From Thalassobacillus pellis (GTDB lineage Bacteria; Bacillota; Bacilli; Bacillales; Halobacillaceae), in assembly GCF_016908295.1 (NCBI RefSeq), contig NZ_JAFBDO010000009.1, positions 62,001 to 126,000 of the forward strand: DNA of 64,000 nt, read 5' to 3'. A model generated the notes under the pieces. That model ran no database searches, was not told where the DNA came from, and saw nothing but the letters and a program-made list of their open reading frames with translations. Position 1 is the stretch's first letter, and every line of letters begins with the position of its first letter. The translations under genes and the position numbers were made by a program. This document shows, piece after piece, positions 8,587 to 18,989 of this stretch.

Positions 8587-9825
8587 GTGTCAAATATGAG
8601 AGACGAGGCATTGCATATCCACCGAGTAAACAAAGGAAAGTTAGCTACACACTCTAAGGTTCCAATCAAGAATGCTAAGGACCTCAGCCTGGCTTATTCT
8701 CCAGGTGTAGCCGAACCATGTAAGGAAATATACGATCATAAAGAATCAGTCTATGATTATACGATGAAAGGGAACATGGTAGCCGTAGTTAGTGATGGCT
8801 CAGCTGTACTAGGACTTGGCAATATCGGTGCAGAAGCATCCCTCCCGGTCATGGAAGGGAAGGCGGCATTATTCAAGAGTTTTGCAGGTGTCGATGCGTT
8901 TCCTATTTGTCTAAGTACGAATAAAATAGATGAAATTGTACAAACGGTTAAATTAATGGAACCGACGTTCGGCGGAGTAAACCTGGAGGATATTGCTGCA
9001 CCAAACTGCTTTATCATAGAAGAACGCTTAAAAAAAGAAACGAACATACCAATCTTTCACGATGACCAGCACGGTACAGCGATAGTTACCGTAGCAGGAC
9101 TAATGAACGCCTTGAAGATTGTAGGAAAATCTTTCTCGGATATTAAAGTTGTTGCCAACGGAGCCGGTGCTGCCGGTATTGCGATCATCAAACTGCTTTA
9201 CCATTTCGGAGTCAGGGATATTATTATGTGTGACTCGAAAGGTGCTGTATTTGAAGGAAGAAATTATGGTATGAATGATGTGAAGGACGAGATTGCTAAA
9301 ATTACGAACAAAGATAAAGTGGAAGGCAACCTGGAGGAAATCATGGAAGGGGCAGATGTTTTCGTTGGTGTTTCTGTTGGAGGCTTGCTCTCTAAGAAAA
9401 TGGTTGAATCTATGAATGACGACCCAATTATTTTTGCTATGGCAAACCCTGAACCAGAGATTATGCCTGATGTGGCGAAAACAGCTGGCGCCCGTGTAAT
9501 TGGGACAGGCAGGTCTGACTTCCCGAACCAGGTTAATAATGTTCTTGCATTTCCGGGTATTTTCAGAGGGGCACTTGATGTGAGAGCGACCAGAATTAAT
9601 GAAAAAATGAAAATTGCCGCTGCCGAAGCGATTGCTTCATTGGTTTCATCGGAAGAACTGAATGAAGATTACGTTATTCCTGCTCCTTTTGACAGCAGGG
9701 TAGCTCCAGCAGTTGCAGCAAGCGTTGCCAAAGCAGCTATGGAATCAGGCGTAGCACGTCATCACGTGGATCCTGAACAGGTGGCAGAGAAGACCCGCCA
9801 GCTGACCATGATCAATGAAGATTAA
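8587..9825 (+). CDS. ytsJ: NAD(P)-dependent malic enzyme
   Basis: Oxidative decarboxylation of malate to pyruvate and CO2 with reduction of NAD(P). The 412-residue protein is very close to B. subtilis YtsJ, the NADP-preferring member that supplies NADPH. Visible are the AKDLSLAYSPGVAEPC start of the malic N-domain, LGLGNIG, the metal-binding FHDDQHGTA near 157-165, and the Rossmann sequence GAGAAGIAI near 186-194. The start is GTG, with AAAGGAG nine bases before it; the in-frame ATG at 8596 is too far from that site. The promoter carries a palindromic operator candidate, and a GntR gene follows. Confidence 0.93.
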   Translation: MSNMRDEALHIHRVNKGKLATHSKVPIKNAKDLSLAYSPGVAEPCKEIYDHKESVYDYTMKGNMVAVVSDGSAVLGLGNIGAEASLPVMEGKAALFKSFAGVDAFPICLSTNKIDEIVQTVKLMEPTFGGVNLEDIAAPNCFIIEERLKKETNIPIFHDDQHGTAIVTVAGLMNALKIVGKSFSDIKVVANGAGAAGIAIIKLLYHFGVRDIIMCDSKGAVFEGRNYGMNDVKDEIAKITNKDKVEGNLEEIMEGADVFVGVSVGGLLSKKMVESMNDDPIIFAMANPEPEIMPDVAKTAGARVIGTGRSDFPNQVNNVLAFPGIFRGALDVRATRINEKMKIAAAEAIASLVSSEELNEDYVIPAPFDSRVAPAVAASVAKAAMESGVARHHVDPEQVAEKTRQLTMINED

Positions 9826-9852
9826 AGAAAATATATGTCTTCTTCCATTCCA

Positions 9853-9911
9853 TCAGGCCAGAACCGACAAGGCTCCACTGTCAGTTCTGGCCTGAATGGG
9901 GTCCTGTTTTT
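9853..9911 (+). terminator. Hairpin terminator after ytsJ
   Basis: CAGGCCAGAACCGAC pairs with GTCAGTTCTGGCCTG (one mismatch); five T's follow at 9906-9910 after a short gap, so termination may be partial and allow read-through into the GntR gene. Confidence 0.55.
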
Positions 9912-9971
9912 ACATAAATGGCCTGGTTTGTTTTTCGCTTAATGGTAAATATAAAGGAGTGTTCAAACGCA

Positions 9972-10580
9972 GTGACGAAGCCGACTACAACAAAGGTTTA
10001 TGAAGAAGTTTTAAGGCAGATCAGGCATTATATGGAAACGCATCGGCTTCGCCCTGGCGACAAACTCCCTTCCGAGCGAGAGTTAAGTGATTTGCTTAAT
10101 GTTGGAAGATCTTCCATTCGAGAAGCATTCAGGGCCATGGAATTATTAGGGCTTTTAGAAACAAGAAGAGGTGAAGGAACATTTCTTCGTAGTTACCGTC
10201 CATATCATATGGTCGACCTGCTCTCCACCTTCATTTTGAATGAAACAAGGACAAAAGAGGAAATATATGCTGCAAAAGTGATGCTGGAAACCGAGGCAGT
10301 GACCAAGGTTGCTTCCTTTATCACTTCATCCCAATTAGATGGGCTGGAGAGCATAGTGGAATCATCCAAAACTTCCGATGTCCATTACACATTTTTTCAA
10401 TTTTTATTCGACCTTTTAAATAATGATCTTTTAAGACGGATGTGGGAGCTGGTTGACGGCTTTGCAAACGCAGCCAACAATGTGCTGGCAGACAAAAAGT
10501 TTTATCATAACATTATCGCCGGTATGGCTGATAAAGATTATAGTTATCTAGCCCGGCTGTGTGAAAGAAATGTCGATTGA
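9972..10580 (+). CDS. GntR family transcriptional regulator, FCD (FadR-like) subfamily
   Basis: Encodes 202 residues: an N-terminal winged helix-turn-helix (RPGDKLPSERELSDLLNVGR, then SSIREAFRAMELLGLLETRRGEG) and an FCD-type helical effector domain. The effector domain is shorter than the family's usual total of 220-240 residues. Start chosen: GTG at 9972, which AAAGGAG at 9953-9959 serves at 12 bases; an upstream ATG at 9918 lacks a site. It lies between malic enzyme and accDA, suggesting an organic acid or acyl-CoA/malonyl-CoA signal. The TGGTCAGACCA palindrome before ytsJ is its most likely target. Effector and targets are inferred. Confidence 0.8.
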   Translation: MTKPTTTKVYEEVLRQIRHYMETHRLRPGDKLPSERELSDLLNVGRSSIREAFRAMELLGLLETRRGEGTFLRSYRPYHMVDLLSTFILNETRTKEEIYAAKVMLETEAVTKVASFITSSQLDGLESIVESSKTSDVHYTFFQFLFDLLNNDLLRRMWELVDGFANAANNVLADKKFYHNIIAGMADKDYSYLARLCERNVD

Positions 10581-10660
10581 GGATCGACATGAAATGGCAT
10601 TTTTTACCCCGCATCCGATACATTGGATGGATATAAGCTCGTTCTGAAGGAGGGATCACC

Positions 10661-11521
10661 TTGCTTAAAGATATATTCAGCAAGAAAAGAAAATACGCAT
10701 CTATACCGAATCAAGAAGGGAAACAAGACGTTCCCGAGGGCCTTATGCAGAAATGTCCCGGTTGTCATAAAATTTACTACCGGAAAGAACTAAAACGCAA
10801 CTTGAATGTCTGTCCACATTGCGATCATCATCACCAGCAAAATGCTTTTGAACGTATTGATAGTCTCTTTGATGATGGCAGCTTTCAGGAGTGGGATAAA
10901 TACATGGTGTCTGACAACCCGCTAGACTTCCCTGATTATAAGGAGAAGTTGGAGAAAGACAGGCAAAAATCTGGTTTAAACGAAGCTGTCATCACTGGCA
11001 AAGGACTTATCGGCGGCTATGAAACTGCTGTAGGCGTAATGGACGCCCGTTTCCGTATGGGAAGTATGGGTTCAGTTGTTGGGGAAAAAATAGCTAATGC
11101 CATTGAGCAGGCAAGAGAGCTGGGTATCCCGTTTATTATCTTCACAGCTTCTGGCGGGGCAAGGATGCAGGAAGGCGTTCTCAGCCTGATGCAAATGACC
11201 AAAACATCCGTGGCAATCCAGCGCCTTCATGCAGATGGCGGTCTAATGATATCGGTTATGACTCATCCTACGACAGGAGGCGTGTCTGCCAGCTTTGCTT
11301 CCTTAGGCGATTATAACTTTGCAGAGCCAGGAGCACTGATTGGCTTCGCAGGCAGGCGTATAATCGAGCAGACAATCAGAGAAAAATTACCTGATGATTT
11401 CCAGACAGCTGAGTTTTTACTGGAACACGGTCAGCTGGACAAGGTGGTTCATCGCCACGAAATGAAAAAAAATTTAAAAACGATCCTCAGCATCCATCAG
11501 CCAGGGGGTGAAAAGTCATGA
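10661..11521 (+). CDS. accD: Acetyl-CoA carboxylase, carboxyltransferase beta subunit
   Basis: With AccA forms the carboxyltransferase that moves CO2 from carboxybiotin to acetyl-CoA, giving malonyl-CoA for fatty acid synthesis. The 286-residue protein has the N-terminal four-cysteine zinc ribbon (C32, C35, C51, C54) and the crotonase-like core with [11 protein letters not shown] and the [12 protein letters not shown] oxyanion region. The start codon is TTG, preceded by the strong site GAAGGAGGG. The stop overlaps the accA start (ATGA), so the equimolar subunits are translationally coupled. Confidence 0.95.
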   Translation: MLKDIFSKKRKYASIPNQEGKQDVPEGLMQKCPGCHKIYYRKELKRNLNVCPHCDHHHQQNAFERIDSLFDDGSFQEWDKYMVSDNPLDFPDYKEKLEKDRQKSGLNEAVITGKGLIGGYETAVGVMDARFRMGSMGSVVGEKIANAIEQARELGIPFIIFTASGGARMQEGVLSLMQMTKTSVAIQRLHADGGLMISVMTHPTTGGVSASFASLGDYNFAEPGALIGFAGRRIIEQTIREKLPDDFQTAEFLLEHGQLDKVVHRHEMKKNLKTILSIHQPGGEKS

Positions 11522-12480
11522 AACATGTTCTTGATTTTGAGAAACCTGTCATAGAACTACGGGAAAAAATAGACGAATTGAAGCGTCTTACGGAAGAAAG
11601 TGAAATGGATTTAAGCCAAGAAATAAAAAGCATGGAGAAGAGACTTGAAAATCTGGAGCATGATGTATACGAACGGCTGAAGCCTTGGCATCGTGTTCAA
11701 ATGGCTCGACATCCGGAACGTCCTACGACTCAAGATTATATAAATGAACTTTTCACCGATTTCATTGAACTCCATGGCGACCGCGTTTATGGAGATGACG
11801 AGGCAATAATAGCAGGAATCGCCAAGTTTAAAGGCTCACCGGTTACAGTAATCGGCCATCAGCGAGGCAAGGATACAAAAGAGAATATCCGGCGGAATTT
11901 TGGTATGCCTCACCCAGAAGGTTATCGTAAGGCATTACGTCTGATGAAACAGGCTGATAAGTTTAACAGGCCGATTGTTTGTTTCATCGATACTAAAGGA
12001 GCTTACCCTGGAAGAGCTGCGGAAGAACGCGGTCAGAGTGAAGCCATCGCCCGTAACTTGATGGAGATGGCGGGCTTGGAAGTACCAATCGTTTGTATTG
12101 TTATTGGTGAAGGGGGAAGCGGAGGAGCACTTGCCCTTGGAGTGGGTGACAGGATTCATATGCTTGAAAACTCAACTTATTCGGTCATTTCCCCAGAAGG
12201 GGCGGCGGCACTTTTATGGAAAGATTCCAATCTTGCTCAAAAAGCTGCAGAAACAATGAAAATTACTGCTTATGATTTGAAGGAATTGCAGGTCATAGAT
12301 GAAGTGATTCCTGAAGTTCGTGGTGGAGCCCATCGTGATGTTGGATCCCAGGCACAAAATATTGATAAGGTATTAGAAGATAGCCTTAACCAACTCCAAA
12401 AGCTGAATGGAGCAGACCTTCTGGAACAACGATGGCAGAAGTACAAGAAAATTGGAGATTATAAGGAACTTCCATTATAA
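11518..12480 (+). CDS. accA: Acetyl-CoA carboxylase, carboxyltransferase alpha subunit
   Basis: Partner of AccD in the alpha2-beta2 carboxyltransferase. At 320 residues it has the usual length. A helical N-terminus (about 1-70) is followed by the crotonase core: [20 protein letters not shown] near 118-137, [16 protein letters not shown] near 158, and [15 protein letters not shown] near 199. The ATG overlaps the accD stop by 4 bases, with AGGGGGTG as ribosome binding site. A terminator follows. Confidence 0.95.
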   Translation: MKHVLDFEKPVIELREKIDELKRLTEESEMDLSQEIKSMEKRLENLEHDVYERLKPWHRVQMARHPERPTTQDYINELFTDFIELHGDRVYGDDEAIIAGIAKFKGSPVTVIGHQRGKDTKENIRRNFGMPHPEGYRKALRLMKQADKFNRPIVCFIDTKGAYPGRAAEERGQSEAIARNLMEMAGLEVPIVCIVIGEGGSGGALALGVGDRIHMLENSTYSVISPEGAAALLWKDSNLAQKAAETMKITAYDLKELQVIDEVIPEVRGGAHRDVGSQAQNIDKVLEDSLNQLQKLNGADLLEQRWQKYKKIGDYKELPL

Positions 12481-12505
12481 TAAAGAATAGAAATTTTTTG
12501 ATAGC

Positions 12506-12535
12506 AAAGTCGCACAGAAAAAGTGCGGCTTTTCG
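12506..12535 (+). terminator. Intrinsic terminator after accA
   Basis: AAGTCGCAC pairs with GTGCGGCTT, followed by TTTTC. Confidence 0.75.
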
Positions 12536-12548
12536 CATCTTGAGAGAA

Positions 12549-12562
12549 GGACAGCGCTTTCA
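12549..12562 (+). promoter_or_regulatory. Candidate CcpA-binding cre site upstream of pfkA
   Basis: GGACAGCGCTTTCA agrees with the cre consensus TGWAANCGNTNWCA except at the first, second and fourth bases. It lies about 34 bases before the pfkA -35, a position typical of CcpA activation rather than repression. Confidence 0.4.
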
Positions 12563-12595
12563 TTATTTACATATCAGAATAGGGATGGTTACCAT

Positions 12596-12625
12596 TTGTC
12601 AACGCATTTGTGCATATTATATAAT
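12596..12625 (+). promoter_or_regulatory. SigA-type promoter of pfkA-pyk
   Basis: TTGTCA at 12596-12601, 18-base spacer, TATAAT at 12620-12625. A second TATAAT at 12653-12658 has no good -35. The palindrome ATGGTTACCAT (12585-12595) abuts the -35. Confidence 0.6.
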
Positions 12626-12663
12626 TTTTCGGCATCTTTTTTTAATGAATTGTATAATATGCA
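12611..12663. repeat. Inverted repeat spanning the pfkA -10 region
   Basis: TGCATATTATATAATT (12611-12626) and AATTGTATAATATGCA (12648-12663) are inverted copies with one mismatch, separated by 21 bases. Each arm contains a TATAAT. The leader holds a further perfect palindrome, GAAGCATGCTTC (12676-12687). Confidence 0.7.
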
Positions 12664-12756
12664 TGAAAATCGTGTGAAGCATGCTTCGAGTATTGCTATA
12701 CGAATGGTTTAACCTTAAGTTGATATGGGGAAGCAACAAGCAGGTAAACTTTTTAA

Positions 12757-13731
<975 letters not shown>

Positions 13732-13774
13732 GAATTCAAATATAACGGCAGCTTTCGTTATAAGGAGGAAGAAC

Positions 13775-15538
13775 ATGATCAGAAAAACAAAAATTGTATC
13801 TACTATTGGTCCGGCTTCGGAAACCGTAGACACATTGATTAAACTTATGGAAGCCGGAATGAATGTAGCACGGCTTAACTTTTCTCATGGAGACTTTGAG
13901 GAACATGGCAACAGAATCAATAACATTCGTGAGGCTGTAAAGCGGACTGGAAAAACAGTTGCGATCCTGTTAGACACAAAAGGTCCTGAAATCAGAACGG
14001 GTGTTATGGAAAACGGTGGCGTTGAACTTGAGCAAGGGGCAACGCTTTATGTGAGCATGGATGAAGTGGAAGGGACAAAGGAACGTATCTCCATCACTTA
14101 TTCCGGTCTGATTGATGATGTTCACAAAGGCTCGAAGATTTTGCTTGACGATGGGTTGATTGAACTACAAGTAGATGAAATATTGAAGGAACAAAACGAG
14201 ATTAAGACTACTGTCCTTAACTCTGGACTTCTAAAAACGAAAAAAGGTGTCAATGTACCGAATGTAAGTGTCAACCTGCCTGGAATCACAGAAAAAGATG
14301 CCAGTGATATTGAATTTGGGATTGAACAGGACATCGATTTTATTGCAGCATCTTTCGTGAGAAGGGCGTCCGATGTATTAGAAATTCGTGAATTATTGGA
14401 GAAACATGATGCCAACCATATCCAAATCATACCTAAAATAGAAAACCAGGAAGGTGTCGACAATATTGATGAAATCCTGGCAGTCAGTGATGGGTTAATG
14501 GTAGCCCGTGGAGACCTTGGGGTTGAAATTCCTGCTGAAGATGTTCCCCTGGTCCAGAAAAAACTCATTCGCAAGTGCAACCAGGTTGGAAAGCCGGTTA
14601 TCACTGCCACACAAATGCTTGATTCAATGGAACGTAACCCTCGTCCGACCCGTGCGGAAGCTTCTGATGTAGCTAATGCGATTTTTGATGGTACTGATGC
14701 CATTATGCTTTCTGGAGAAACAGCAGCAGGGAATTACCCGGTGGAAGCTGTCCAGACAATGAATAATATTGCCAGCAAGACTGAGACCGGGCTTGACTAT
14801 AAGGCTATTCTTCAAGAACGTTCGAAGCGCAGTGACCTTACAATAACGGATGCAATCAGTCAGTCTGTTACCCATACTGCCATCAATTTAGCAGTGAGTG
14901 CCATTGTGGCTCCGACGGAAAGCGGCCATACGGCGCGCATGATATCAAAGTATCGCCCGCAAGCTCCGATTGTTGCAATTACATCCAATGTACGCGTTCA
15001 TCGTATGCTATCACTGATATGGGGTGTCCATGGCGTAATCGGAAACAGGGCATCCACCACCGATGATATGCTGGGAGAAGCAATTGATCGAAGTCTTTCT
15101 TCTGATATTGTAAAACGTGGTGATCGTGTCATTATAACTGCAGGTGTTCCTGTTGGCGAAAGCGGCACAACAAACCTGATGAAAGTGCATGTAATCGGCG
15201 ATGTTTTAGCCAAAGGACAAGGGATTGGCCAAAGCAGCGCCTATGGCAGGGCTATAGTTGCTAAAAGCACCCAGGAAGCCCTGGATAAAGTGGAAGACGG
15301 AGACATTCTTGTCACCTTTGGCACTGACAAAGATATGATGCCTGCCATCGAGAAAGCTGGCGGTCTTATTACTCAGGAAGGCGGCCTTACTTCCCATGCA
15401 GCGGTTGTGGGCCTAAGCCTTGGAATCCCGGTAATTGTTGGGGTCCAGGATGCTTTGGATATTATAAAAGATGGAGACGATTTGACGATCGACAGCTCCA
15501 GAGGAGATATTTACTCTGGGCATGCAAGTGTATTATAA
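13775..15538 (+). CDS. pyk: Pyruvate kinase with C-terminal PEP-utilising domain
   Basis: Converts phosphoenolpyruvate and ADP to pyruvate and ATP. At 587 residues it has the extended Bacillus form. The barrel and catalytic core are shown by [20 protein letters not shown], the signature [22 protein letters not shown] and [12 protein letters not shown]. The extra C-terminal domain has the phosphohistidine-like [11 protein letters not shown] near 539-549, as in PEP-utilising enzymes, but its function in pyruvate kinases is unsettled. TAAGGAGGAA precedes the ATG. A terminator follows directly. Confidence 0.95.
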   Translation: MIRKTKIVSTIGPASETVDTLIKLMEAGMNVARLNFSHGDFEEHGNRINNIREAVKRTGKTVAILLDTKGPEIRTGVMENGGVELEQGATLYVSMDEVEGTKERISITYSGLIDDVHKGSKILLDDGLIELQVDEILKEQNEIKTTVLNSGLLKTKKGVNVPNVSVNLPGITEKDASDIEFGIEQDIDFIAASFVRRASDVLEIRELLEKHDANHIQIIPKIENQEGVDNIDEILAVSDGLMVARGDLGVEIPAEDVPLVQKKLIRKCNQVGKPVITATQMLDSMERNPRPTRAEASDVANAIFDGTDAIMLSGETAAGNYPVEAVQTMNNIASKTETGLDYKAILQERSKRSDLTITDAISQSVTHTAINLAVSAIVAPTESGHTARMISKYRPQAPIVAITSNVRVHRMLSLIWGVHGVIGNRASTTDDMLGEAIDRSLSSDIVKRGDRVIITAGVPVGESGTTNLMKVHVIGDVLAKGQGIGQSSAYGRAIVAKSTQEALDKVEDGDILVTFGTDKDMMPAIEKAGGLITQEGGLTSHAAVVGLSLGIPVIVGVQDALDIIKDGDDLTIDSSRGDIYSGHASVL

Positions 15539-15542
15539 AGGC

Positions 15543-15590
15543 AAAAAGGATGGACTAGGTTCTAACCTATGTTCATCCTTTTCTTTTATT
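15543..15590 (+). terminator. Intrinsic terminator after pyk
   Basis: AAAAAGGATG pairs with CATCCTTTT around an inner TAGGTT/AACCTA stem; T-rich tail. Confidence 0.8.
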
Positions 15591-15647
15591 TTAGGGGTGA
15601 AATGGAATATAATTAGACTGTGAAAACAAATAGAAAGGATTATTTCT

Positions 15648-16040
15648 ATGTTCCGGTGGCTTTTGTTATTGATTATAATTGTTCCTGCTTTGGAAATTGG
15701 AATTCTGGTTTGGGCTGGAAATATGATTGGTCCCATCTGGGTGGTATTGTTAATAATTCTTACGGGTGTTGTCGGTGCCTGGCTAGCCAAAAAACAGGGG
15801 CTGGAAACTGTTCAACATTTTCGTTCCTCTATGTCCATGGGGCAGCTTCCCCAGGATACACTTCTGGATGGCGCATGCATTTTAGTCGGAGGCACTCTCT
15901 TATTGACTCCGGGGTTTATAACAGATACCACAGGGTTCCTGTTGTTATTTCCCCTTACCCGGAATCCTATTAAAGTATTAATAAGGAAATGGGTGAAAAG
16001 AAGAATGGACCGCGGCACAATCACCATCCACAGAAGATAA
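15648..16040 (+). CDS. fxsA: FxsA family membrane protein
   Basis: Encodes 130 residues with hydrophobic segments near 3-21, 26-45 and 80-103, and a basic C-terminus. GAWLAKKQGLET followed by LLTPGFITDTTGFLLL is characteristic of the FxsA family (B. subtilis YtzA). E. coli FxsA is linked to suppression of F-exclusion of phage T7; the Bacillus role is unknown. AGAAAGGAT lies before the ATG. The place after pyk matches B. subtilis. No ytwI-like DUF441 gene is found between this gene and citZ. Confidence 0.9.
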   Translation: MFRWLLLLIIIVPALEIGILVWAGNMIGPIWVVLLIILTGVVGAWLAKKQGLETVQHFRSSMSMGQLPQDTLLDGACILVGGTLLLTPGFITDTTGFLLLFPLTRNPIKVLIRKWVKRRMDRGTITIHRR

Positions 16041-16070
16041 CCCTATATTAATTTTTTATAATAACACTCT

Positions 16071-16102
16071 GGCTGTCGGGAAATTCTCTCGACAGCTTTT
16101 TT
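16071..16102 (+). terminator. Intrinsic terminator after fxsA
   Basis: GCTGTCG (16072-16078) pairs with CGACAGC (16090-16096), followed by six T's. Confidence 0.85.
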
Positions 16103-16204
16103 CAGGACTCCTCTGTAATTTGTTACCTAAAAGTAGCAGGTAAAAACGGCGAGCTGTTTTCTCATTACTCTTTGATTAATCCATAGGTAGAGTGGGTTAT
16201 GCAA

Positions 16205-17314
16205 CTATTTACTAATAATGTATCTCCAGATTTCATGAAACACCCCTGCTTTAAACAAAGTGCTCAAGATTACCAGCACCACCGGTCCGGCAATCAGCCC
16301 CAGAAACCCAAACAGCTGATAGCCTACAAATAAGGAAACAAGGGTTGCTAGCGGGTCAAGCCCTATATTATTGGATAGGACTTTAGGTTCCATCAGCTGA
16401 CGCTGGATAATGACGATAATATATAAGATTGCAAGCCCGATGGTGAGAAAGTAATTACCAGTGAAAAACATATAAATAATCCATGGCACAAAAATCAGCC
16501 CAGTCCCCAGATACGGCAACAAGTCTACCGCACCTGTAATAACCGCAATGGTTACAGCATAATCAACCCGGAGAATAAGAAGACCTATCAGAACGATTAC
16601 TGCAGTTATGGAAATTAGAGTGAGTTGAGCCTTGAGAAAGCCAACCATAGCTTTTTTTAAACCTTTCAGCACATTTCTGAAAGAAATAATGACTCTCTGG
16701 GGGAAAGTTTTCTTTATTAATCCTGTAAGCCTGTACCAATCTTTACTGATAAAAAAAGTTCCTAATAGCGAAAAGACCAGGACAGTGATATAGCTGGGCA
16801 GTTCTTTTAAAATAACAGGTATTTTCTGAAGGATGTTTTGAAGGAGTAAGGCACCTTCCTGGGCAATGTTTTCCCCGATATTTTGAATGTTGGTCATAAT
16901 CGTCTGCTGCTGAGCGGGGTCAAGCGTATTCATAAATGAAACAAGTTTTTGGTAAATTGGTATGACAGTAGTTGCAATAACAGCCTGTAAATAACTGATC
17001 AACGTTTTGAAATGCTGAGGTACTTCCTCTGCCAAGTACGATGTTCCATCCGCAATTTCGACAATGAGAAGCGTGATAATAGCAAAGAGGACTGCAAGTA
17101 TGGAGAGAAGTACAGTAAATACAGCCATGCCCCTTGGAAATCGCAACTGACGTTCCAGCAAATCGACAAGTGGATTTATCATATAAGCGATCAGTAACGC
17201 AAAGATGAAAGGATATGTATATTGGGCAATCTGGTATGAGGCCAGAAAGAACATACTGGTTACAGAAACTACTATTAAAAATCGAAAGATCCGATTGATC
17301 ATTACCATATCCAT
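16205..17314 (-). CDS. ytvI: YtvI, AI-2E/YhhQ-type permease family, sporulation membrane protein
   Basis: Encodes 369 residues with about eight hydrophobic segments in the arrangement of the AI-2E transporter (PerM) superfamily: two near the N-terminus, a central amphipathic stretch, and PYLGTGLIFVPWIIYMFF and GLDPLATLVSLFVGYQLFG in the C-terminal half. B. subtilis YtvI defines the sporulation-associated branch; the substrate is unknown. AGGAG lies 12 bases before the ATG. It is transcribed against the flanking genes and is divergent from citZ. Confidence 0.85.
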   Translation of the reverse strand: MDMVMINRIFRFLIVVSVTSMFFLASYQIAQYTYPFIFALLIAYMINPLVDLLERQLRFPRGMAVFTVLLSILAVLFAIITLLIVEIADGTSYLAEEVPQHFKTLISYLQAVIATTVIPIYQKLVSFMNTLDPAQQQTIMTNIQNIGENIAQEGALLLQNILQKIPVILKELPSYITVLVFSLLGTFFISKDWYRLTGLIKKTFPQRVIISFRNVLKGLKKAMVGFLKAQLTLISITAVIVLIGLLILRVDYAVTIAVITGAVDLLPYLGTGLIFVPWIIYMFFTGNYFLTIGLAILYIIVIIQRQLMEPKVLSNNIGLDPLATLVSLFVGYQLFGFLGLIAGPVVLVILSTLFKAGVFHEIWRYIISK

Positions 17315-17601
17315 GTCTTATCACCACTCCTAACCATACTGGCTATTTACATAGATATTCATTTATATGGTAGGATATTATATGGCTTTGGTTTTTTTGA
17401 GAGAAATTCAAGATGCATACACTCCCCTTTTTCCGCCAGTGTTATAATTTTTGTGAACCGTAAGGATAAAGCAAAAAGGTTGTGGGTAATGAATAGTATC
17501 TGGACATAAAACAACCAGTACAACCGGCGGCTTGGGTATCGTCAATATACTTTAATAAATAACAAATAGAGATAAAATACCTTTAAAATAATCGGTTTCA
17601 A

Positions 17602-17630
17602 TTCACATATATTTCAGATTGCTTTATAAT
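17602..17630 (+). promoter_or_regulatory. SigA-type promoter of citZ
   Basis: TTCACA at 17602-17607, 17-base spacer, TATAAT at 17625-17630; the leader is about 108 bases long. Confidence 0.6.
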
Positions 17631-17710
17631 TGTGGATGGGGATGAAATCCTGAGCATTATGATAGGATATACGTATCGCTTTTTTTTGTAGTAATCTTGT
17701 TTTTCTTTAA

Positions 17711-17726
17711 ATGAAAGCGCCACAAA
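17711..17726 (+). promoter_or_regulatory. Possible cre site in the citZ leader
   Basis: ATGAAAGCGCCACAAA matches the 16-base cre consensus with two mismatches and lies about 80 bases into the transcript, where CcpA could block elongation. CcpA control of citZ is known in B. subtilis. Confidence 0.35.
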
Positions 17727-17745
17727 AAATAAAGGAGAGAGATAA

Positions 17746-18861
17746 ATGGCAGCAACTAAAGGTCTAGAAGGTATTGTAGCGACTCAATCATCAATCAGCT
17801 CCATCATCGATGATCAACTTACATACGTGGGGTATGACATTGATGACCTCGCAGAGAATTCCAGTTTCGAAGAAGTGATTTATCTGCTTTGGAACCAGAA
17901 ACTGCCTAACGAGGAAGAGTTGAAAAACTTCAAAGAAGATCTCGTATCCAACATGGAAATTCCCAATGAAATTATTGAGCATTTGAAATCTTATGATCTT
18001 TCTACTGTTCATCCGATGGCAGCACTTCGCACAGTAGTATCCATGCTTGGTCTGTATGATTCTGAAGCTGATGAAATGAATGAAGATGCTAATAAACGGA
18101 AGGCAGTACGCCTGCAGGCGAAAATACCAACCGTTGTGACAGCATTTGCTCGAATTCGTAAAGGACAAGACCCGGTTGGCCCCAAAAAAGGTTTGGGTTT
18201 TGCCGCTAATTTCCTTTATATGCTGAATGGAAAAGACCCAGAGGATATAGAAGTGGAAGCTTTCAATAAAGCACTTGTGCTCCATGCTGACCACGAATTG
18301 AATGCGTCTACGTTTACTGCTCGTGTATGTGTAGCAACGCTGTCTGATATTTATTCAGGTGTGACAGCAGCAATTGGCGCTTTGAAAGGGCCTTTGCACG
18401 GTGGAGCAAATGAACGAGTTATGAAGATGCTTACGGAAATCGGGGAAGTGGACAATGCTATTCCTCATATTAAAGAACGTCTTGAAAACAAGGAAAAGAT
18501 CATGGGAATGGGACACCGTGTCTATAAACAAGGAGACCCACGTGCTAAACACTTAAGAGAGATGTCCAAAGAATTGACAAAATTGACTGGTCAATCTAAA
18601 TACTATGACATGTCTATTAAAATTGAAGAGTTCATAAAAGAGGAAAAAGGACTTCCAGCTAATGTAGACTTTTATTCTGCATCTGTTTACCACAGTCTTG
18701 GGGTTGACCATGACCTCTTCACACCGATTTTCGCAGTAAGCCGTATATCCGGTTGGCTGGCCCATATCCTGGAACAGTACGACAATAACAGACTGATCCG
18801 CCCTCGTGCAGAATATGTGGGACCAAAAGGACAAACGTACCAGCCGATCGAAAAGCGATAA
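17746..18861 (+). CDS. citZ: Citrate synthase
   Basis: Condenses oxaloacetate and acetyl-CoA to citrate, the entry step of the TCA cycle. Its 371 residues are typical for the Gram-positive type. Catalytic regions are visible: LHGGANE near 218 (active-site His), MGMGHRVYK near 254 with the second His, DPRA near 264, and the essential Asp in the GVDHDLFTPIFAVSR region near 319. AAAGGAGAGAGA precedes the ATG. It heads the citZ-icd-mdh cluster; a perfect 20-base palindrome separates it from icd. Confidence 0.95.
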   Translation: MAATKGLEGIVATQSSISSIIDDQLTYVGYDIDDLAENSSFEEVIYLLWNQKLPNEEELKNFKEDLVSNMEIPNEIIEHLKSYDLSTVHPMAALRTVVSMLGLYDSEADEMNEDANKRKAVRLQAKIPTVVTAFARIRKGQDPVGPKKGLGFAANFLYMLNGKDPEDIEVEAFNKALVLHADHELNASTFTARVCVATLSDIYSGVTAAIGALKGPLHGGANERVMKMLTEIGEVDNAIPHIKERLENKEKIMGMGHRVYKQGDPRAKHLREMSKELTKLTGQSKYYDMSIKIEEFIKEEKGLPANVDFYSASVYHSLGVDHDLFTPIFAVSRISGWLAHILEQYDNNRLIRPRAEYVGPKGQTYQPIEKR

Positions 18862-18865
18862 ATAA

Positions 18866-18885
18866 GAGCCGGACATGTCCGGCTC
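18866..18885 (+). terminator. Perfect 20-base palindrome between citZ and icd
   Basis: GAGCCGGACATGTCCGGCTC begins 4 bases after the citZ stop and lacks a T-run, so it is more likely a partial attenuator or an RNA 3' end stabiliser than a full terminator. Confidence 0.5.
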
Positions 18886-18989
18886 TACTGTGTTTGCCCT
18901 GTAAGCTCTTCCTTTTTATTAAAAAGGAATTAGCGTATGATAGAAATTGTGAGTCATAAATATTAATTAGCAATATAGGAGGTAATCTA

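Larger units (their letters stand above)
17315..17745. other. Intergenic region between ytvI and citZ
   Basis: This 431-base region holds the citZ promoter and leader at its right end. Bases 17330-17590 contain no ORF with a ribosome binding site and no hairpin of note. The ytwI gene found here in B. subtilis is absent. Confidence 0.6.
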
